Positions 17,229 to 25,334 of a DNA stretch of 64,000 nt are shown here, piece after piece (the first letter of the stretch is position 1; every line of letters starts with the position of its first letter). The position numbers and the translations under genes were made by a program. The notes under the pieces were generated by a model. It worked only from the letters and a program-made list of their open reading frames with translations, did not search any database and was not told the DNA's origin. Location of the stretch: contig NZ_KE384082.1 of assembly GCF_000423705.1 (NCBI RefSeq), positions 556,843 to 620,842 of the forward strand. The letters are read 5' to 3'. The stretch comes from Stappia stellulata DSM 5886 (GTDB lineage: Bacteria; Pseudomonadota; Alphaproteobacteria; Rhizobiales; Stappiaceae).

Positions 17229-17345
17229 ACGCGCCTCAATTCCTGTGGTGCGTGTTGCATAGCGCCGCTTCATGACAGGCGATCTGCGGTTTTGTGACGA
17301 TTTGCTTACACATCCGGCTCAGTTCCCGGCCAAGCAAACCGGCGG

Positions 17346-17960
17346 CTAGCCGCCGTGCCTGGCAAGGAACGCCTCGGCGTCGAGCTTGCGGAAATCGTCG
17401 AGCGCGGACCGCAGCCGGTCGTGGTCCCAGTCCCACCAGCCGAGCCGTTGCATGCGCTGTGCGACAGCCTCCGGAAACCGCTCGCGAATGAGCTTTGCCG
17501 GCACACCGCCGACAATCGTGTAGGGCGCGACATCGCGCGCCACCACGGCACCGGCGCCGATCACCGCGCCATCCCCCACCGTGACGCCGGGAAGCACCGT
17601 CGCCCCGTGGCCGATCCACACGTCGTGACCGATGATCACGCGTCCCTCGCGCCGCCAGTCGAAAAAGGCGGCGTCGGGCTCGGCATCCGGCCAGTAGTCG
17701 TTGGCGCGATAGGTGAAATGGTGCAGCGTCGCACGCCAGGTCGGGTGATTGGTGGCATTGATGCGCACGGCGGCCGCGATATTGGCGAATTTGCCGATCT
17801 GAGCGCACCAGACGATGCCGTCCTGCATGATGTAGGAGTAATCGCCCAGGGTCGTCTCGCTCATGCGCACCCGCTCGGCCACTTCCGTGAAGCGGCCGAG
17901 TTCGGACTGCGCGACATGTGCCGTCTCATGCACGAGCGGCGTCTCGCGAAGTTTGGTCAT
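17346..17960 (-). CDS. Hexapeptide-repeat acetyltransferase of the phn operon
   Basis: A 204-aa left-handed beta-helix transferase of the type found in C-P lyase operons (phosphonate metabolism, transferase hexapeptide repeat family). Repeats are visible in [51 protein letters not shown], which also carries the catalytic-type His of XAT enzymes. It may N-acetylate aminophosphonates, a role played by PhnO in enterobacteria; this is an inference from context. It lies 7 bp after phnL and is followed by 117 bp before phnC. Confidence 0.85.
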   Translation of the reverse strand: MTKLRETPLVHETAHVAQSELGRFTEVAERVRMSETTLGDYSYIMQDGIVWCAQIGKFANIAAAVRINATNHPTWRATLHHFTYRANDYWPDAEPDAAFFDWRREGRVIIGHDVWIGHGATVLPGVTVGDGAVIGAGAVVARDVAPYTIVGGVPAKLIRERFPEAVAQRMQRLGWWDWDHDRLRSALDDFRKLDAEAFLARHGG

Positions 17961-17967
17961 CTGCGCC

Positions 17968-18696
17968 TCACGCCGCCTGTTTCGGCGCGAAGGCGCGCAC
18001 GTCGATGATCCGGTCGGCGACCGCTTCGCGCACTTCCTCGTCGTGGAAGATGCCGATCTGGGCGACGCCTGCGGATTTCTTTTCGGCGATCATCTCGATG
18101 ACAATGCGCCGGTTGGTGGCATCGAGCGAGGCCGTCGGCTCGTCGAGCAGCAGCACCGGATGATCGGTGATGAAGCCGCGCGCGATGTTCACGCGCTGCT
18201 GTTCGCCGCCGGAAAAGGTCGCCGGCGGCAGCGCCCAGAGGCGCTCGGGAACATTGAGCCTTGCCAGCATCTCGCCGGCGCGCACACGGGCGGCTTCAAG
18301 CTTCTGCCCGCGCGCCGTCAGCGGCTCGGCGACGAGATCGAGCGCGCTCACGCGCGGCACCGTGCGCAGGAACTGGCTGACGTAGCCGATGGTCTCGCGC
18401 CGCATGGCGATCACCGCGCGCGGGTCTGCCGTCGCGAGATCGACCATGTCGCCCCGGTGACGCACCAGGATATGTCCGCCCTCGACGGCGTAATTGCCAT
18501 AGAGCATCTTCATGATCGAGCTCTTGCCGGCGCCCGACGGTCCGCCGAGCACGACGCATTCGCCGGCCGCGACATCGAAGCACGCGCCCTCCACGACGGG
18601 AAGCACGATGCCGTCCTGCAAATGCATGGTGAAGGCCTTGGAGAGGTCTGCGACGCTGACGGCGAGCGCGGACCCGGATGTGTTGGAATTTGCCAT
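17968..18696 (-). CDS. phnL: PhnL, C-P lyase complex ATP-binding protein
   Basis: A 242-aa ABC-type ATPase associated with the C-P lyase core, needed for ribose-phosphonate triphosphate formation rather than for transport. Walker [13 protein letters not shown], the signature [15 protein letters not shown] and Walker [13 protein letters not shown] are intact. The ATG at 18696 follows the phnK stop by 2 bp; a GTG two codons earlier overlaps that stop and cannot be excluded. Confidence 0.95.
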   Translation of the reverse strand: MANSNTSGSALAVSVADLSKAFTMHLQDGIVLPVVEGACFDVAAGECVVLGGPSGAGKSSIMKMLYGNYAVEGGHILVRHRGDMVDLATADPRAVIAMRRETIGYVSQFLRTVPRVSALDLVAEPLTARGQKLEAARVRAGEMLARLNVPERLWALPPATFSGGEQQRVNIARGFITDHPVLLLDEPTASLDATNRRIVIEMIAEKKSAGVAQIGIFHDEEVREAVADRIIDVRAFAPKQAA

Positions 18697-18698
18697 CG

Positions 18699-19490
18699 TC
18701 ACACCTGAAGGATGGAGGAAACAAGAAGCTGGGTGTAGGGCGCCTGCGGGTCGTCGAGCACGCGGTCGGTCAGGCCGGCCTCGACCACGTCGCCGCCCTT
18801 CATCACGATCATGCGGTGCGACAGGAGACGCGCGACCGCGAGATCATGGGTCACGACGATGGCCGCAAGCCCGAGATCGGCGACAAGCCCGCGCAACAGG
18901 TCGAGCAGACGGGCCTGCACCGAAACGTCGAGCCCGCCGGTCGGCTCGTCCATGAAGACGAGGCGCGGGCCGGTGACCAGATTGCGCGCGATCTGGAGGC
19001 GCTGTCGCATGCCGCCGGAAAAGGCACGCGGCTGGTCGTCGATGCGATCCTCGGCAATCTCGACGCGCTCGAGCCAGCCGGTTGCCGTTTCGCGGATGCG
19101 GCCATAGTGCCGCTCGCCGACCGCCATCAGTCGTTCGCCGACATTGGCGCCGGCGGAGACGGTCATGCGCAGCCCGTCGGCCGGGTTCTGGTGCACGAAG
19201 CCCCAGTCGGTGCGCATCAACAAACGCCGCTCCGCCTCGCTCATCCGGTAGAGATCGCGGGTTTTTCCGTCCCGCATCCGGTAGCCGACCGTGCCGGAGG
19301 ACGGTTCCAGCCGCGTCGAGATGCAGTTGAGCAGCGTCGTCTTGCCGGAACCGGATTCCCCGACGATGGCGACCACCTCGCCCGGATAGACGTCGAAGGA
19401 GACATCGCGGCAGCCGATGCGCGGCCCGTAGAATTTTGTCAGGCCGTCGACCGAAAGCAGCGGCGCGGCATCCTCGAAAAGCGAACTCAT
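18699..19490 (-). CDS. phnK: PhnK, C-P lyase complex ATP-binding protein
   Basis: A 263-aa ABC-type ATPase that binds the PhnGHIJ core. It shows Walker A GESGSGKTTLLN, the signature FSGGMRQRLQIARNL and Walker B RLVFMDEPTGGLDVSVQ. The segment RTDWGFVHQNPADGLRM is typical of PhnK. The start overlaps the end of phnJ by 4 bp. Confidence 0.95.
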   Translation of the reverse strand: MSSLFEDAAPLLSVDGLTKFYGPRIGCRDVSFDVYPGEVVAIVGESGSGKTTLLNCISTRLEPSSGTVGYRMRDGKTRDLYRMSEAERRLLMRTDWGFVHQNPADGLRMTVSAGANVGERLMAVGERHYGRIRETATGWLERVEIAEDRIDDQPRAFSGGMRQRLQIARNLVTGPRLVFMDEPTGGLDVSVQARLLDLLRGLVADLGLAAIVVTHDLAVARLLSHRMIVMKGGDVVEAGLTDRVLDDPQAPYTQLLVSSILQV

Positions 19491-20392
19491 TGCGCCGGCT
19501 CCTTTGCGGCATAGGCATCTTCGGCGGCGAGGCGACCCTTGTGGCCCTGGGCCAGCCGCTCCTCGCAGTGGTCGGTATCGGAACAGACGAACATCCGTCC
19601 GCCGTGGTCATCCAGAATGACCTCGTCGAGATAGACGCCCTCCGCCGCGCAGAGCGCGCAGGGCTCCTCGAAGCTCTGGATCTCGAAGGGGTGATCCTCG
19701 AAGTCGAGGCTGACGACGCGGGTATAGGGCGGGATCGCATAGATCCGCTTCTCGCGCCCGGCGCCGAACAGTTGCAGCGCCGGCGACATGTCCATCTTCG
19801 GATTGTCGAATTTCGGCGTCGGCGAGGGGTCCATCACGTAGCGATCCGCGACCAGCACCGGATAGGCGTAGGTCGTGGCGATATGGCCGTGGCGGGCGAT
19901 GTCCTCGTAGAGCTTCACATGCATGAGGCCGTATTCCTCAAGCGCATGCATCTTGCGGGTTTCCGTCTCGCGCGGCTCGAGAAACCGCAGCGGCTCGGGG
20001 ATCGGCACCTGATAGACGAGCACCTGCCCCTCGGTGAGCGGCTCCTCGGGAATGCGGTGCCGTGTCTGGATGATCGTGGCGTCGCGCGTGTGCGTCGTCA
20101 CCGCGACATTGGCGACCTTCTGGAAGAAGGCGCGGATCGAAACCGCGTTGGTCGTGTCGTCGGCACCCTGGTCGATCACCTTGAGCGTGTCGTCGGGGCC
20201 GATGATGGAGGCCGTCACCTGCACGCCGCCCGTGCCCCAGCCGTAGGGCATCGGCATCTCGCGGCTGGCGAAGGGCACCTGATAGCCCGGAATGGCGATG
20301 GCCTTGAGGATCGCCCGGCGGATCATCCGCTTGGTCTGTTCATCCAGATAGGCGAAATTATAGGTGGCGATGTCGCCGGTCATGACCGTCAT
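19487..20392 (-). CDS. phnJ: PhnJ, alpha-D-ribose 1-methylphosphonate 5-phosphate C-P lyase
   Basis: A 301-aa radical SAM enzyme that breaks the carbon-phosphorus bond. The Fe-S ligands occur as Cys245-X2-Cys248-X21-Cys270, and the thiyl-radical cysteine is Cys276 (SDTDHC). This is the spacing known for E. coli PhnJ. Other family segments are YNFAYLDEQTKRMIRRA, PMPYGWGTGGVQ and DQGADDTTNAVSIR. The ATG at 20392 overlaps the phnI stop (ATGA), which indicates coupled translation. Confidence 0.97.
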   Translation of the reverse strand: MTVMTGDIATYNFAYLDEQTKRMIRRAILKAIAIPGYQVPFASREMPMPYGWGTGGVQVTASIIGPDDTLKVIDQGADDTTNAVSIRAFFQKVANVAVTTHTRDATIIQTRHRIPEEPLTEGQVLVYQVPIPEPLRFLEPRETETRKMHALEEYGLMHVKLYEDIARHGHIATTYAYPVLVADRYVMDPSPTPKFDNPKMDMSPALQLFGAGREKRIYAIPPYTRVVSLDFEDHPFEIQSFEEPCALCAAEGVYLDEVILDDHGGRMFVCSDTDHCEERLAQGHKGRLAAEDAYAAKEPAQ

Positions 20393-21513
20393 TCCGCGGC
20401 CTCCTGTTTGGCGGTGTCGGACCCTTTCGCCTTTTCCTCGAATTCGCCACGCATGCGGCGCACGAGGTCGAGCTCGGCCTGGAAGTCGACGTAATGCGGC
20501 AGTTTCAGGTGCTCCACGAAGCCCGTCGCCTGCACGTTGTCGGAATGGGAGATCACGAATTCCTCGTCCTGTGCGGGGGCGACGCGGTCCTCGCCAAGCT
20601 CGCCCGCCCTCAGCGAGCGGTCGACCAGCGCCATCGACATGGCCTTGCGCTCCGACTGGCCGAACACCAGCCCGTAGCCACGGGTGAACTGCGGGGGAAC
20701 CTTGGCCGAACCGGCGAACTGGTTGACCATCTGGCATTCCGTCACCTTGACGGCGCCGAGCGCCACGGAGAAACCGAGCTCGGGCACGTCCATTTCCACC
20801 TCGACCTCGCCCATGCGGATCTCGCCGGCGAAGGGATGCGTGCGGCCGTAGCCGCGCTGGGTGGAATAGCCGAGCGCCAGCAGGAAACCCTCGTCGCCGC
20901 GCGCCAGCGCCTGCAGGCGCAGGTCGCGGGCCATGGGAAATTCCAGCGGCTCGCGCGTCAGGTCGCCGGAGGGTTCCTCGGGAAACGGCTCGTCCTGCGG
21001 ACCGGCTGCGGAGCGCTCGATCAGGTCCTCATGCGCCAGAATGTCGGCCACCCGTGTCAGCGGCTCGCCTTCGCTCTCGCGGGCCGGCGCCGGCGGCACC
21101 TCGCCATCGCCAGCAAGCTCGGGATCGAGCAGACGGTGGGTGTAATCGAAGGTCGGCCCGAGCACCTGCCCGCCGGGCAGATCCTTGTATGTGGCCGAAA
21201 TCCGCCGCTCGGCGATCATCTCGCCGGTCTCGACAGGACGCGAGGCCCCGAAGCGCGGCAGGGTCGTGCGATAGGCGCGCAGCAGGAAAATCGCCTCGAT
21301 CATGTCGCCGCGCGCCTGCTTGACGGCAAGCGCTGCAAGCTCCGGCGCATAGAGCGAGGCTTCCGCCATCACCCGGTCGACGCCGAGCGCGAGCTGCTCG
21401 ACGAGCTGTTCCACGGTGATCGCCGGCACCGACCGGTCGCCGCGCCGGCGGTCGGCGAGCATCTTGTGGGCGTTGGCGATGGCTGCCTCGCCGCCCTTGA
21501 CTGCAACATACAT
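20389..21513 (-). CDS. phnI: PhnI, C-P lyase core subunit (purine-ribosyl phosphonate transferase)
   Basis: A 374-aa subunit of the PhnGHIJ core. PhnI catalyses displacement of adenine from ATP by phosphonate. The start MYVAVKGGEAAIANAHKMLA is characteristic of the family. Other recognisable parts are LLRAYRTTLPRFG, LGFTFDYTHRLLDPEL-like LGPTFDYTHRLLDPELA and FVEHLKLPHYVDFQAELDL near the end. The ATG at 21513 follows the phnH stop by one base; the open frame upstream of it belongs to another frame of phnH. Confidence 0.96.
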   Translation of the reverse strand: MYVAVKGGEAAIANAHKMLADRRRGDRSVPAITVEQLVEQLALGVDRVMAEASLYAPELAALAVKQARGDMIEAIFLLRAYRTTLPRFGASRPVETGEMIAERRISATYKDLPGGQVLGPTFDYTHRLLDPELAGDGEVPPAPARESEGEPLTRVADILAHEDLIERSAAGPQDEPFPEEPSGDLTREPLEFPMARDLRLQALARGDEGFLLALGYSTQRGYGRTHPFAGEIRMGEVEVEMDVPELGFSVALGAVKVTECQMVNQFAGSAKVPPQFTRGYGLVFGQSERKAMSMALVDRSLRAGELGEDRVAPAQDEEFVISHSDNVQATGFVEHLKLPHYVDFQAELDLVRRMRGEFEEKAKGSDTAKQEAAE

Positions 21514-21514
21514 G

Positions 21515-22171
21515 TCAGTTGGCCTCCGCATTGGAAGAAGAGCCGTCCGCCGTCGCGACGACGGTCGTGCGCGGCAGGGCGACAAGATCGCGGCCCGAAA
21601 CGAGCACGACATCGACGCCGCGCGGGAAGAGCGCTCGGTTGTCGGCGCGCGCGGCAACGAAACCGTCGGGCAGACCGACGGGCGAAATCGCGGCGCTTTG
21701 TTCGATGCCGGGACCGGTGAGCGTCAGCGCAGCACCGCCGTCGAGCGCCGGCAGCGCCAGCACCAGCGTGGCGGCACGGTCGGGATATTCCTGGGTGCCG
21801 GCATGAAGCGTGTCCTGCGCCGGCGGCGTGTCGTCTTGCGCGCAAAGGACGAATGCGGCAGCGCCTGCGTCGTCCGTCAGCGGGCAGCCGGCGTGAAAGG
21901 CGAGCCAGGCCCGCACCGCGTCGGTGCGCAAGGCGGGCGACAGCCACACCGGCGTATCGGGATCGCACAGCGTCAGCGCCACGGCGGCAAGACCCGCCTC
22001 AAGCGGCGCCGGCGGCTCAAGGCGGTCGGCGAGCGTCTCGCGAACGCCCGGCCGGGCGTTCGCCTGCATCAGCGCATGAAACACCGCCTGCGCGTCGTAA
22101 ACGGGATCGGCGAAACCGCCATCGACGGCTTTCGCCGTGAACTGGCCGGCATCGAACTGGAGGGTCTGCAT
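21515..22171 (-). CDS. phnH: PhnH, C-P lyase core subunit
   Basis: A 218-aa subunit of the C-P lyase core complex. The family pattern is visible in FADPVYDAQAVFHALMQA, LCDPDTPVWLSPAL, FHAGCPLTDDAGAAAFVL and ALTLTGPGI. The ATG at 22171 overlaps the phnG stop (TGATG). The longer open frame upstream is a shadow of phnG. Confidence 0.95.
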   Translation of the reverse strand: MQTLQFDAGQFTAKAVDGGFADPVYDAQAVFHALMQANARPGVRETLADRLEPPAPLEAGLAAVALTLCDPDTPVWLSPALRTDAVRAWLAFHAGCPLTDDAGAAAFVLCAQDDTPPAQDTLHAGTQEYPDRAATLVLALPALDGGAALTLTGPGIEQSAAISPVGLPDGFVAARADNRALFPRGVDVVLVSGRDLVALPRTTVVATADGSSSNAEAN

Positions 22172-22662
22172 CAGTCGTCTCCCCGTACCATGGTGAAGAA
22201 GTCGACCTTGGTCGCGGCCGCCTCGCGTTTCGTCTGTGTCTCCTCGCCCGCCCGGGCCGCCAGCAGGGGCGCGGTGACCGCGGCATCGATCTCCGCCCGG
22301 CGGTCGCCTTGCGTCCAGAGAGCGGCAAGCGTTGCCGAAAGGCTTGCCTTCGCGCGGTCCTGGCCGAGCGCATAGGCATGGCCGATGGCTCCCTCGGCAA
22401 GCCGCACCGTTGCGCGGGTCACCGTCGCCTCGCCCAGATTGAACGGCGCGCCATCTCCGCCGATGCGCCCGCGTACCATGACGAGACCCGTCTCCGGGCC
22501 GCGCACGGGCGCGGCTTGCGGAAGCCCTCCGAGCGCCTCCGCACAGGCCGCGATTTCGCTGGCCGGCGAGGCGGCCAGCACATCCATCAGCGTCTTCAGT
22601 CCGCGCGCGCCATCCCCTTGCGGATCGGCGCCGGTTGCATGCCCCTTGGCTTGCGATGTCAT
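22171..22662 (-). CDS. phnG: PhnG, C-P lyase core subunit
   Basis: A 163-aa subunit of the C-P lyase core and the first gene of the minus-strand phn operon. Family features are LMDVLAASPASEIAACAEAL, VRGPETGLVMVRGRIGGDGAPFNLGEATVTRATVRL and GHAYALGQDRAKA. The 290-bp gap to the divergent phnF holds the likely promoter and a PhnF-type dyad. Confidence 0.95.
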   Translation of the reverse strand: MTSQAKGHATGADPQGDGARGLKTLMDVLAASPASEIAACAEALGGLPQAAPVRGPETGLVMVRGRIGGDGAPFNLGEATVTRATVRLAEGAIGHAYALGQDRAKASLSATLAALWTQGDRRAEIDAAVTAPLLAARAGEETQTKREAAATKVDFFTMVRGDD

Positions 22663-22752
22663 TCACTCGCTCCGTTTCAGTCAGCGGGCCGGATTTCCGA
22701 CCCTGTCAATCAGGTCGCGTCTTCCGGTCCCGTATACCGGCCATTCCGTAAT

Positions 22753-22772
22753 TTGTATAGTTTTATAGACAA
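22753..22772. promoter_or_regulatory. Candidate PhnF operator over the phnG promoter
   Basis: The 20-mer TTGTATAGTTTTATAGACAA is an imperfect dyad of the form TTGTNTA-N6-TANACAA. On the minus strand it overlaps a TATACA that could be the -10 element of phnG (start at 22662). GntR/HutC-type regulators such as PhnF bind TA-rich dyads with TATA cores, and phnF is divergent from here. Repression of the phn operon by PhnF is the natural inference. Confidence 0.45.
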
Positions 22773-22953
22773 CCAACATCGAACACTCTATATCCGCTGC
22801 ATGACGCCTTGATGACCCTCCCGCGACTGCGACGGCCATTGCGCAAAATCCTTGCGTCGACGGCAGGGTCGGGCGAAACGGACCCGGGTGGGGGACCCGC
22901 GAGGGCGCGAATTGGATGCGCCGATGACGGGACACGAAGGTGGACGGAGAGGG

Positions 22954-23724
22954 ATGGTGAGCGAAATCGAGCGACGCAGTGGCGTTGCGCTATGGCGCCA
23001 GATCGCCGACGACATTCGCGCCGCCGTCGGCAACGGTGTTTATGACTCGGCCCAAAGGCTTCCGACGGAAGCAGCGCTTGCCGCGCAATTCGACGTCAAC
23101 CGCCACACCGTGCGCCAGGCGCTTGCCGCGCTGGCGCGCGACGGCGTGGTGCGGACCGTGCAGGGACGCGGGACGGAAATCCTGCCGCGCACCCGCGTCA
23201 GCTATCCGATCGGCGCGCGCACCCGCTTTTCCGCCGGCCTCGGCGGACAGGTGGCCAAGGCGGCGACCCGGTTCCTGGAAACGGCGACGGAACCGGCAAG
23301 CGAAGAGGTCGCAAGGGCGCTTGCGCTCGCCCCTGCAACGCCTGTGCTGCGCCTGGAAACCATCGGGGCCGCGGACGGAACCGCCCTGTCGCGGGCAACC
23401 CACTGGTTCGACGCCGGGCGGTTTGCCGATCTGCCGGCGCATTGCGCGCAAAGCGGCTCGATCACCGAGGGGCTGAAGGCCTGCGGCATCACCGACTACA
23501 AGCGCCTGGCCACGGAAATCTCCGCCGCCCCCGCAAGCCGCGCGGACCGCAAGGACCTGGGCCTGCAAGCCGGGGCGGTGGTGCTTCTCACCACCTCCGT
23601 CAATGCCGACCGGGACGGCGTGCCGATCCAGATGAGCCGCAGCCGCTTCGCCGCCGACCGGATCACGCTGTCGGTGCGCAATGCGCCTGAGATCGGAGAC
23701 GGAGATGAGGCCGGAGACGGGTAG
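22954..23724 (+). CDS. phnF: PhnF, GntR/HutC-family regulator of phosphonate metabolism
   Basis: A 256-aa transcription factor divergent from the C-P lyase operon. The N-terminal winged HTH reads LWRQIADDIRAAVGNGVYDSAQRLPTEAALAAQFDVNRHTVRQALAAL. The C-terminal UTRA ligand-binding domain includes VLRLETIGAADGTALSRATHWFDA and TTSVNADRDGVPIQMSRSRFAADRITL. I start at the ATG at 22954 because of its GGAGAGGG site and the family length; ATGs at 22924 and 22852 are in frame. Confidence 0.9.
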   Translation: MVSEIERRSGVALWRQIADDIRAAVGNGVYDSAQRLPTEAALAAQFDVNRHTVRQALAALARDGVVRTVQGRGTEILPRTRVSYPIGARTRFSAGLGGQVAKAATRFLETATEPASEEVARALALAPATPVLRLETIGAADGTALSRATHWFDAGRFADLPAHCAQSGSITEGLKACGITDYKRLATEISAAPASRADRKDLGLQAGAVVLLTTSVNADRDGVPIQMSRSRFAADRITLSVRNAPEIGDGDEAGDG

Positions 23725-23789
23725 AGCCTGTACACGCATGTCGCACGTGCATTAGGCTCGGGCTTTGCGCGGGACGGGGGAAGAGCGCC

Positions 23790-24446
23790 ATGAAACGGAT
23801 CGTCGCAAGCCTGATTGCCGCAGTGTCGCTCGCCCTGACCGGAGCGAGCCGGGCGGATCAATTCCACTCCGGAAGCTTCATGCTGTCCCCGAGCGCGAAG
23901 ACGCTGGTCCTGATGGACCCGCCGCCGGATGCGCCCATGCTCATTGCACTGCAATGCAACGACATCACCATCGACACCGAATACCCGCGCTACCGCGTAA
24001 CCGTCGACGGTTTCCAGGTCATCTCGACGTTCAACGAGAAAAGCGGCGCCTTCGTGAAGGGACGCGAGATCACGGTCCAGTTGAACCAGGACCGCCCGAA
24101 CAAACCCTGCCACTGGAAGGCTCTGGGCGGCACGACCGGAAGCTTCTCGACCCCGTGGAGCTACGATCCGAGCCGCGATCACACGATGATGCTGGCCGCC
24201 TTCCACACGCCGACCCGCGTCAAGGTCGCCTTCGACGCCAGCAACATCTCCTGCGATCCGGGCAAGGTGACGCTCTATCGGGACGGCAAGGAACTGCGGG
24301 ATCCGGGCGGCGACCCGATGCCGCTTCTGGCGGGCAGCAGTTTCATCGGAACCGCACGCATCGTGCATGTGACGATTGCCGGCAGCTGCCAGGGCGACGG
24401 TCGCTACACCGGTACGATATCGGTGCCGGCGACCGCCGCGAATTAG
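23790..24446 (+). CDS. Secreted hypothetical protein
   Basis: A 218-aa exported protein that I do not recognise. The signal peptide is MKRIVASLIAAVSLALTGASRA. The mature protein is rich in beta-strand-like segments with four cysteines (in LQCNDITID, NKPCHWKAL, NISCDPGK and AGSCQGDG), so two disulfides are plausible. The segment FVKGREITVQLNQDRPNKPCHWK has no motif I can name. It stands alone between phnF and a convergent small secreted protein, with a perfect palindrome in the 33-bp gap. Confidence 0.6.
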   Translation: MKRIVASLIAAVSLALTGASRADQFHSGSFMLSPSAKTLVLMDPPPDAPMLIALQCNDITIDTEYPRYRVTVDGFQVISTFNEKSGAFVKGREITVQLNQDRPNKPCHWKALGGTTGSFSTPWSYDPSRDHTMMLAAFHTPTRVKVAFDASNISCDPGKVTLYRDGKELRDPGGDPMPLLAGSSFIGTARIVHVTIAGSCQGDGRYTGTISVPATAAN

Positions 24447-24449
24447 GAT

Positions 24450-24467
24450 GAGGCCCGGCCGGGCCTC
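24450..24467. terminator. Bidirectional hairpin between convergent genes
   Basis: GAGGCCCGGCCGGGCCTC is a perfect 18-bp palindrome that can fold into a 7-bp stem with a GGCC loop. It lies between the stops of the genes ending at 24446 (+) and 24480 (-). No T-tract follows, so it may act with Rho. Confidence 0.45.
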
Positions 24468-24479
24468 GGGCCTGCCCCG

Positions 24480-24815
24480 TCAGGGCAGATAAGTCAGGCT
24501 CTCCAGCATCGGCCCCGCCCAGAACTGGAAGCGCGCCACGACGGATTTCTCGAAGGGATCGTCCTCGCCCTCGACCGTTTCCACGCAGCCGGCAAACAGC
24601 ATGTCCTGACTCACCTTCCCGGCCGCCTCGTCATAGGCATAGTCCCAGTTGATCGCCCCGTCGCAATTGCCGAGCCCGGCCACCATCGCCGCGACACCGG
24701 CCGCACCCGCCGGCGTTGCCAGGAACCGCTTGAAGTCGACCTCATCGGCCATCGCCCCGGAGGCCAAAGCCGCACTCAAGACGCATGTCGCGGCAATTGT
24801 TTTCAAACCCGTCAT
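24480..24815 (-). CDS. Small secreted hypothetical protein
   Basis: A 111-aa exported protein of unknown function. The signal peptide is MTGLKTIAATCVLSAALASGAMA. The mature part (DEVDFKRFLATPAGAAGVA, then NCDGAINWDYAYDEAAGKVSQDMLFAGC) contains two cysteines that may form one disulfide. The ATG at 24815 is chosen because it starts the signal peptide. An in-frame extension to 24884 is Arg-rich and unlikely. Confidence 0.55.
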   Translation of the reverse strand: MTGLKTIAATCVLSAALASGAMADEVDFKRFLATPAGAAGVAAMVAGLGNCDGAINWDYAYDEAAGKVSQDMLFAGCVETVEGEDDPFEKSVVARFQFWAGPMLESLTYLP

Positions 24816-25007
24816 TTCATCCCCACTCTGCCCGGTGTATCTGCGGCGGGACGCCGGCGACCGGGAACGACCGCGCGCGCCCAAGACCTGTCACCGAACC
24901 TGCAAAGATTGCGTAAACGCAAAGGCTTGCGCATCGCGCAAGGCTCCCGGACAGCGTCGCGACCTGCCATCCCGACCCGCCCTTTCGTGCCACTGAGGAC
25001 AGACGGT

Positions 25008-25202
25008 TCAAAACACCGCACTCCAAGGGTGCACCGCCGGGCAGGCCTCCGGATGCTTGCGCAGGTGGCGGTGCGGCACATTCAGCAGCTCAAGCAAATG
25101 CCCGGCGATGGCGCGCACCTCCTCCTCGCCGAGACCGCTCAGCGCAACACAGTCCAGAAGACTGATCCTGTTTCCGTCCTGACACACCTGACGTAACGTC
25201 AA
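25008..25202 (-). CDS. Small hypothetical protein
   Basis: A possible 64-aa product starting at TTG 25202 (or GTG 25187), with no clear ribosome site. The N-terminal half, RISLLDCVALSGLGEEEVRAIAGH, looks like a genuine helical protein and resembles small Rhizobiales proteins of unknown function. The C-terminal tail ends ACPAVHPWSAVF and carries the only Trp. It is divergent from the halogenase 132 bp away, so a link to that locus cannot be excluded. Confidence 0.35.
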   Translation of the reverse strand: MTLRQVCQDGNRISLLDCVALSGLGEEEVRAIAGHLLELLNVPHRHLRKHPEACPAVHPWSAVF

Positions 25203-25334
25203 GCGGTCATCGAACGCTCATGAAGCCAGATTCGCGAAATTGCGGGCACCAAACCGCGTGGCACTGGCGCTTGACCCATCAGAGGTTGCGGAGCATCCTG
25301 ACGGCGAACCGACCGAAACAGCAAATGCGCCCGC

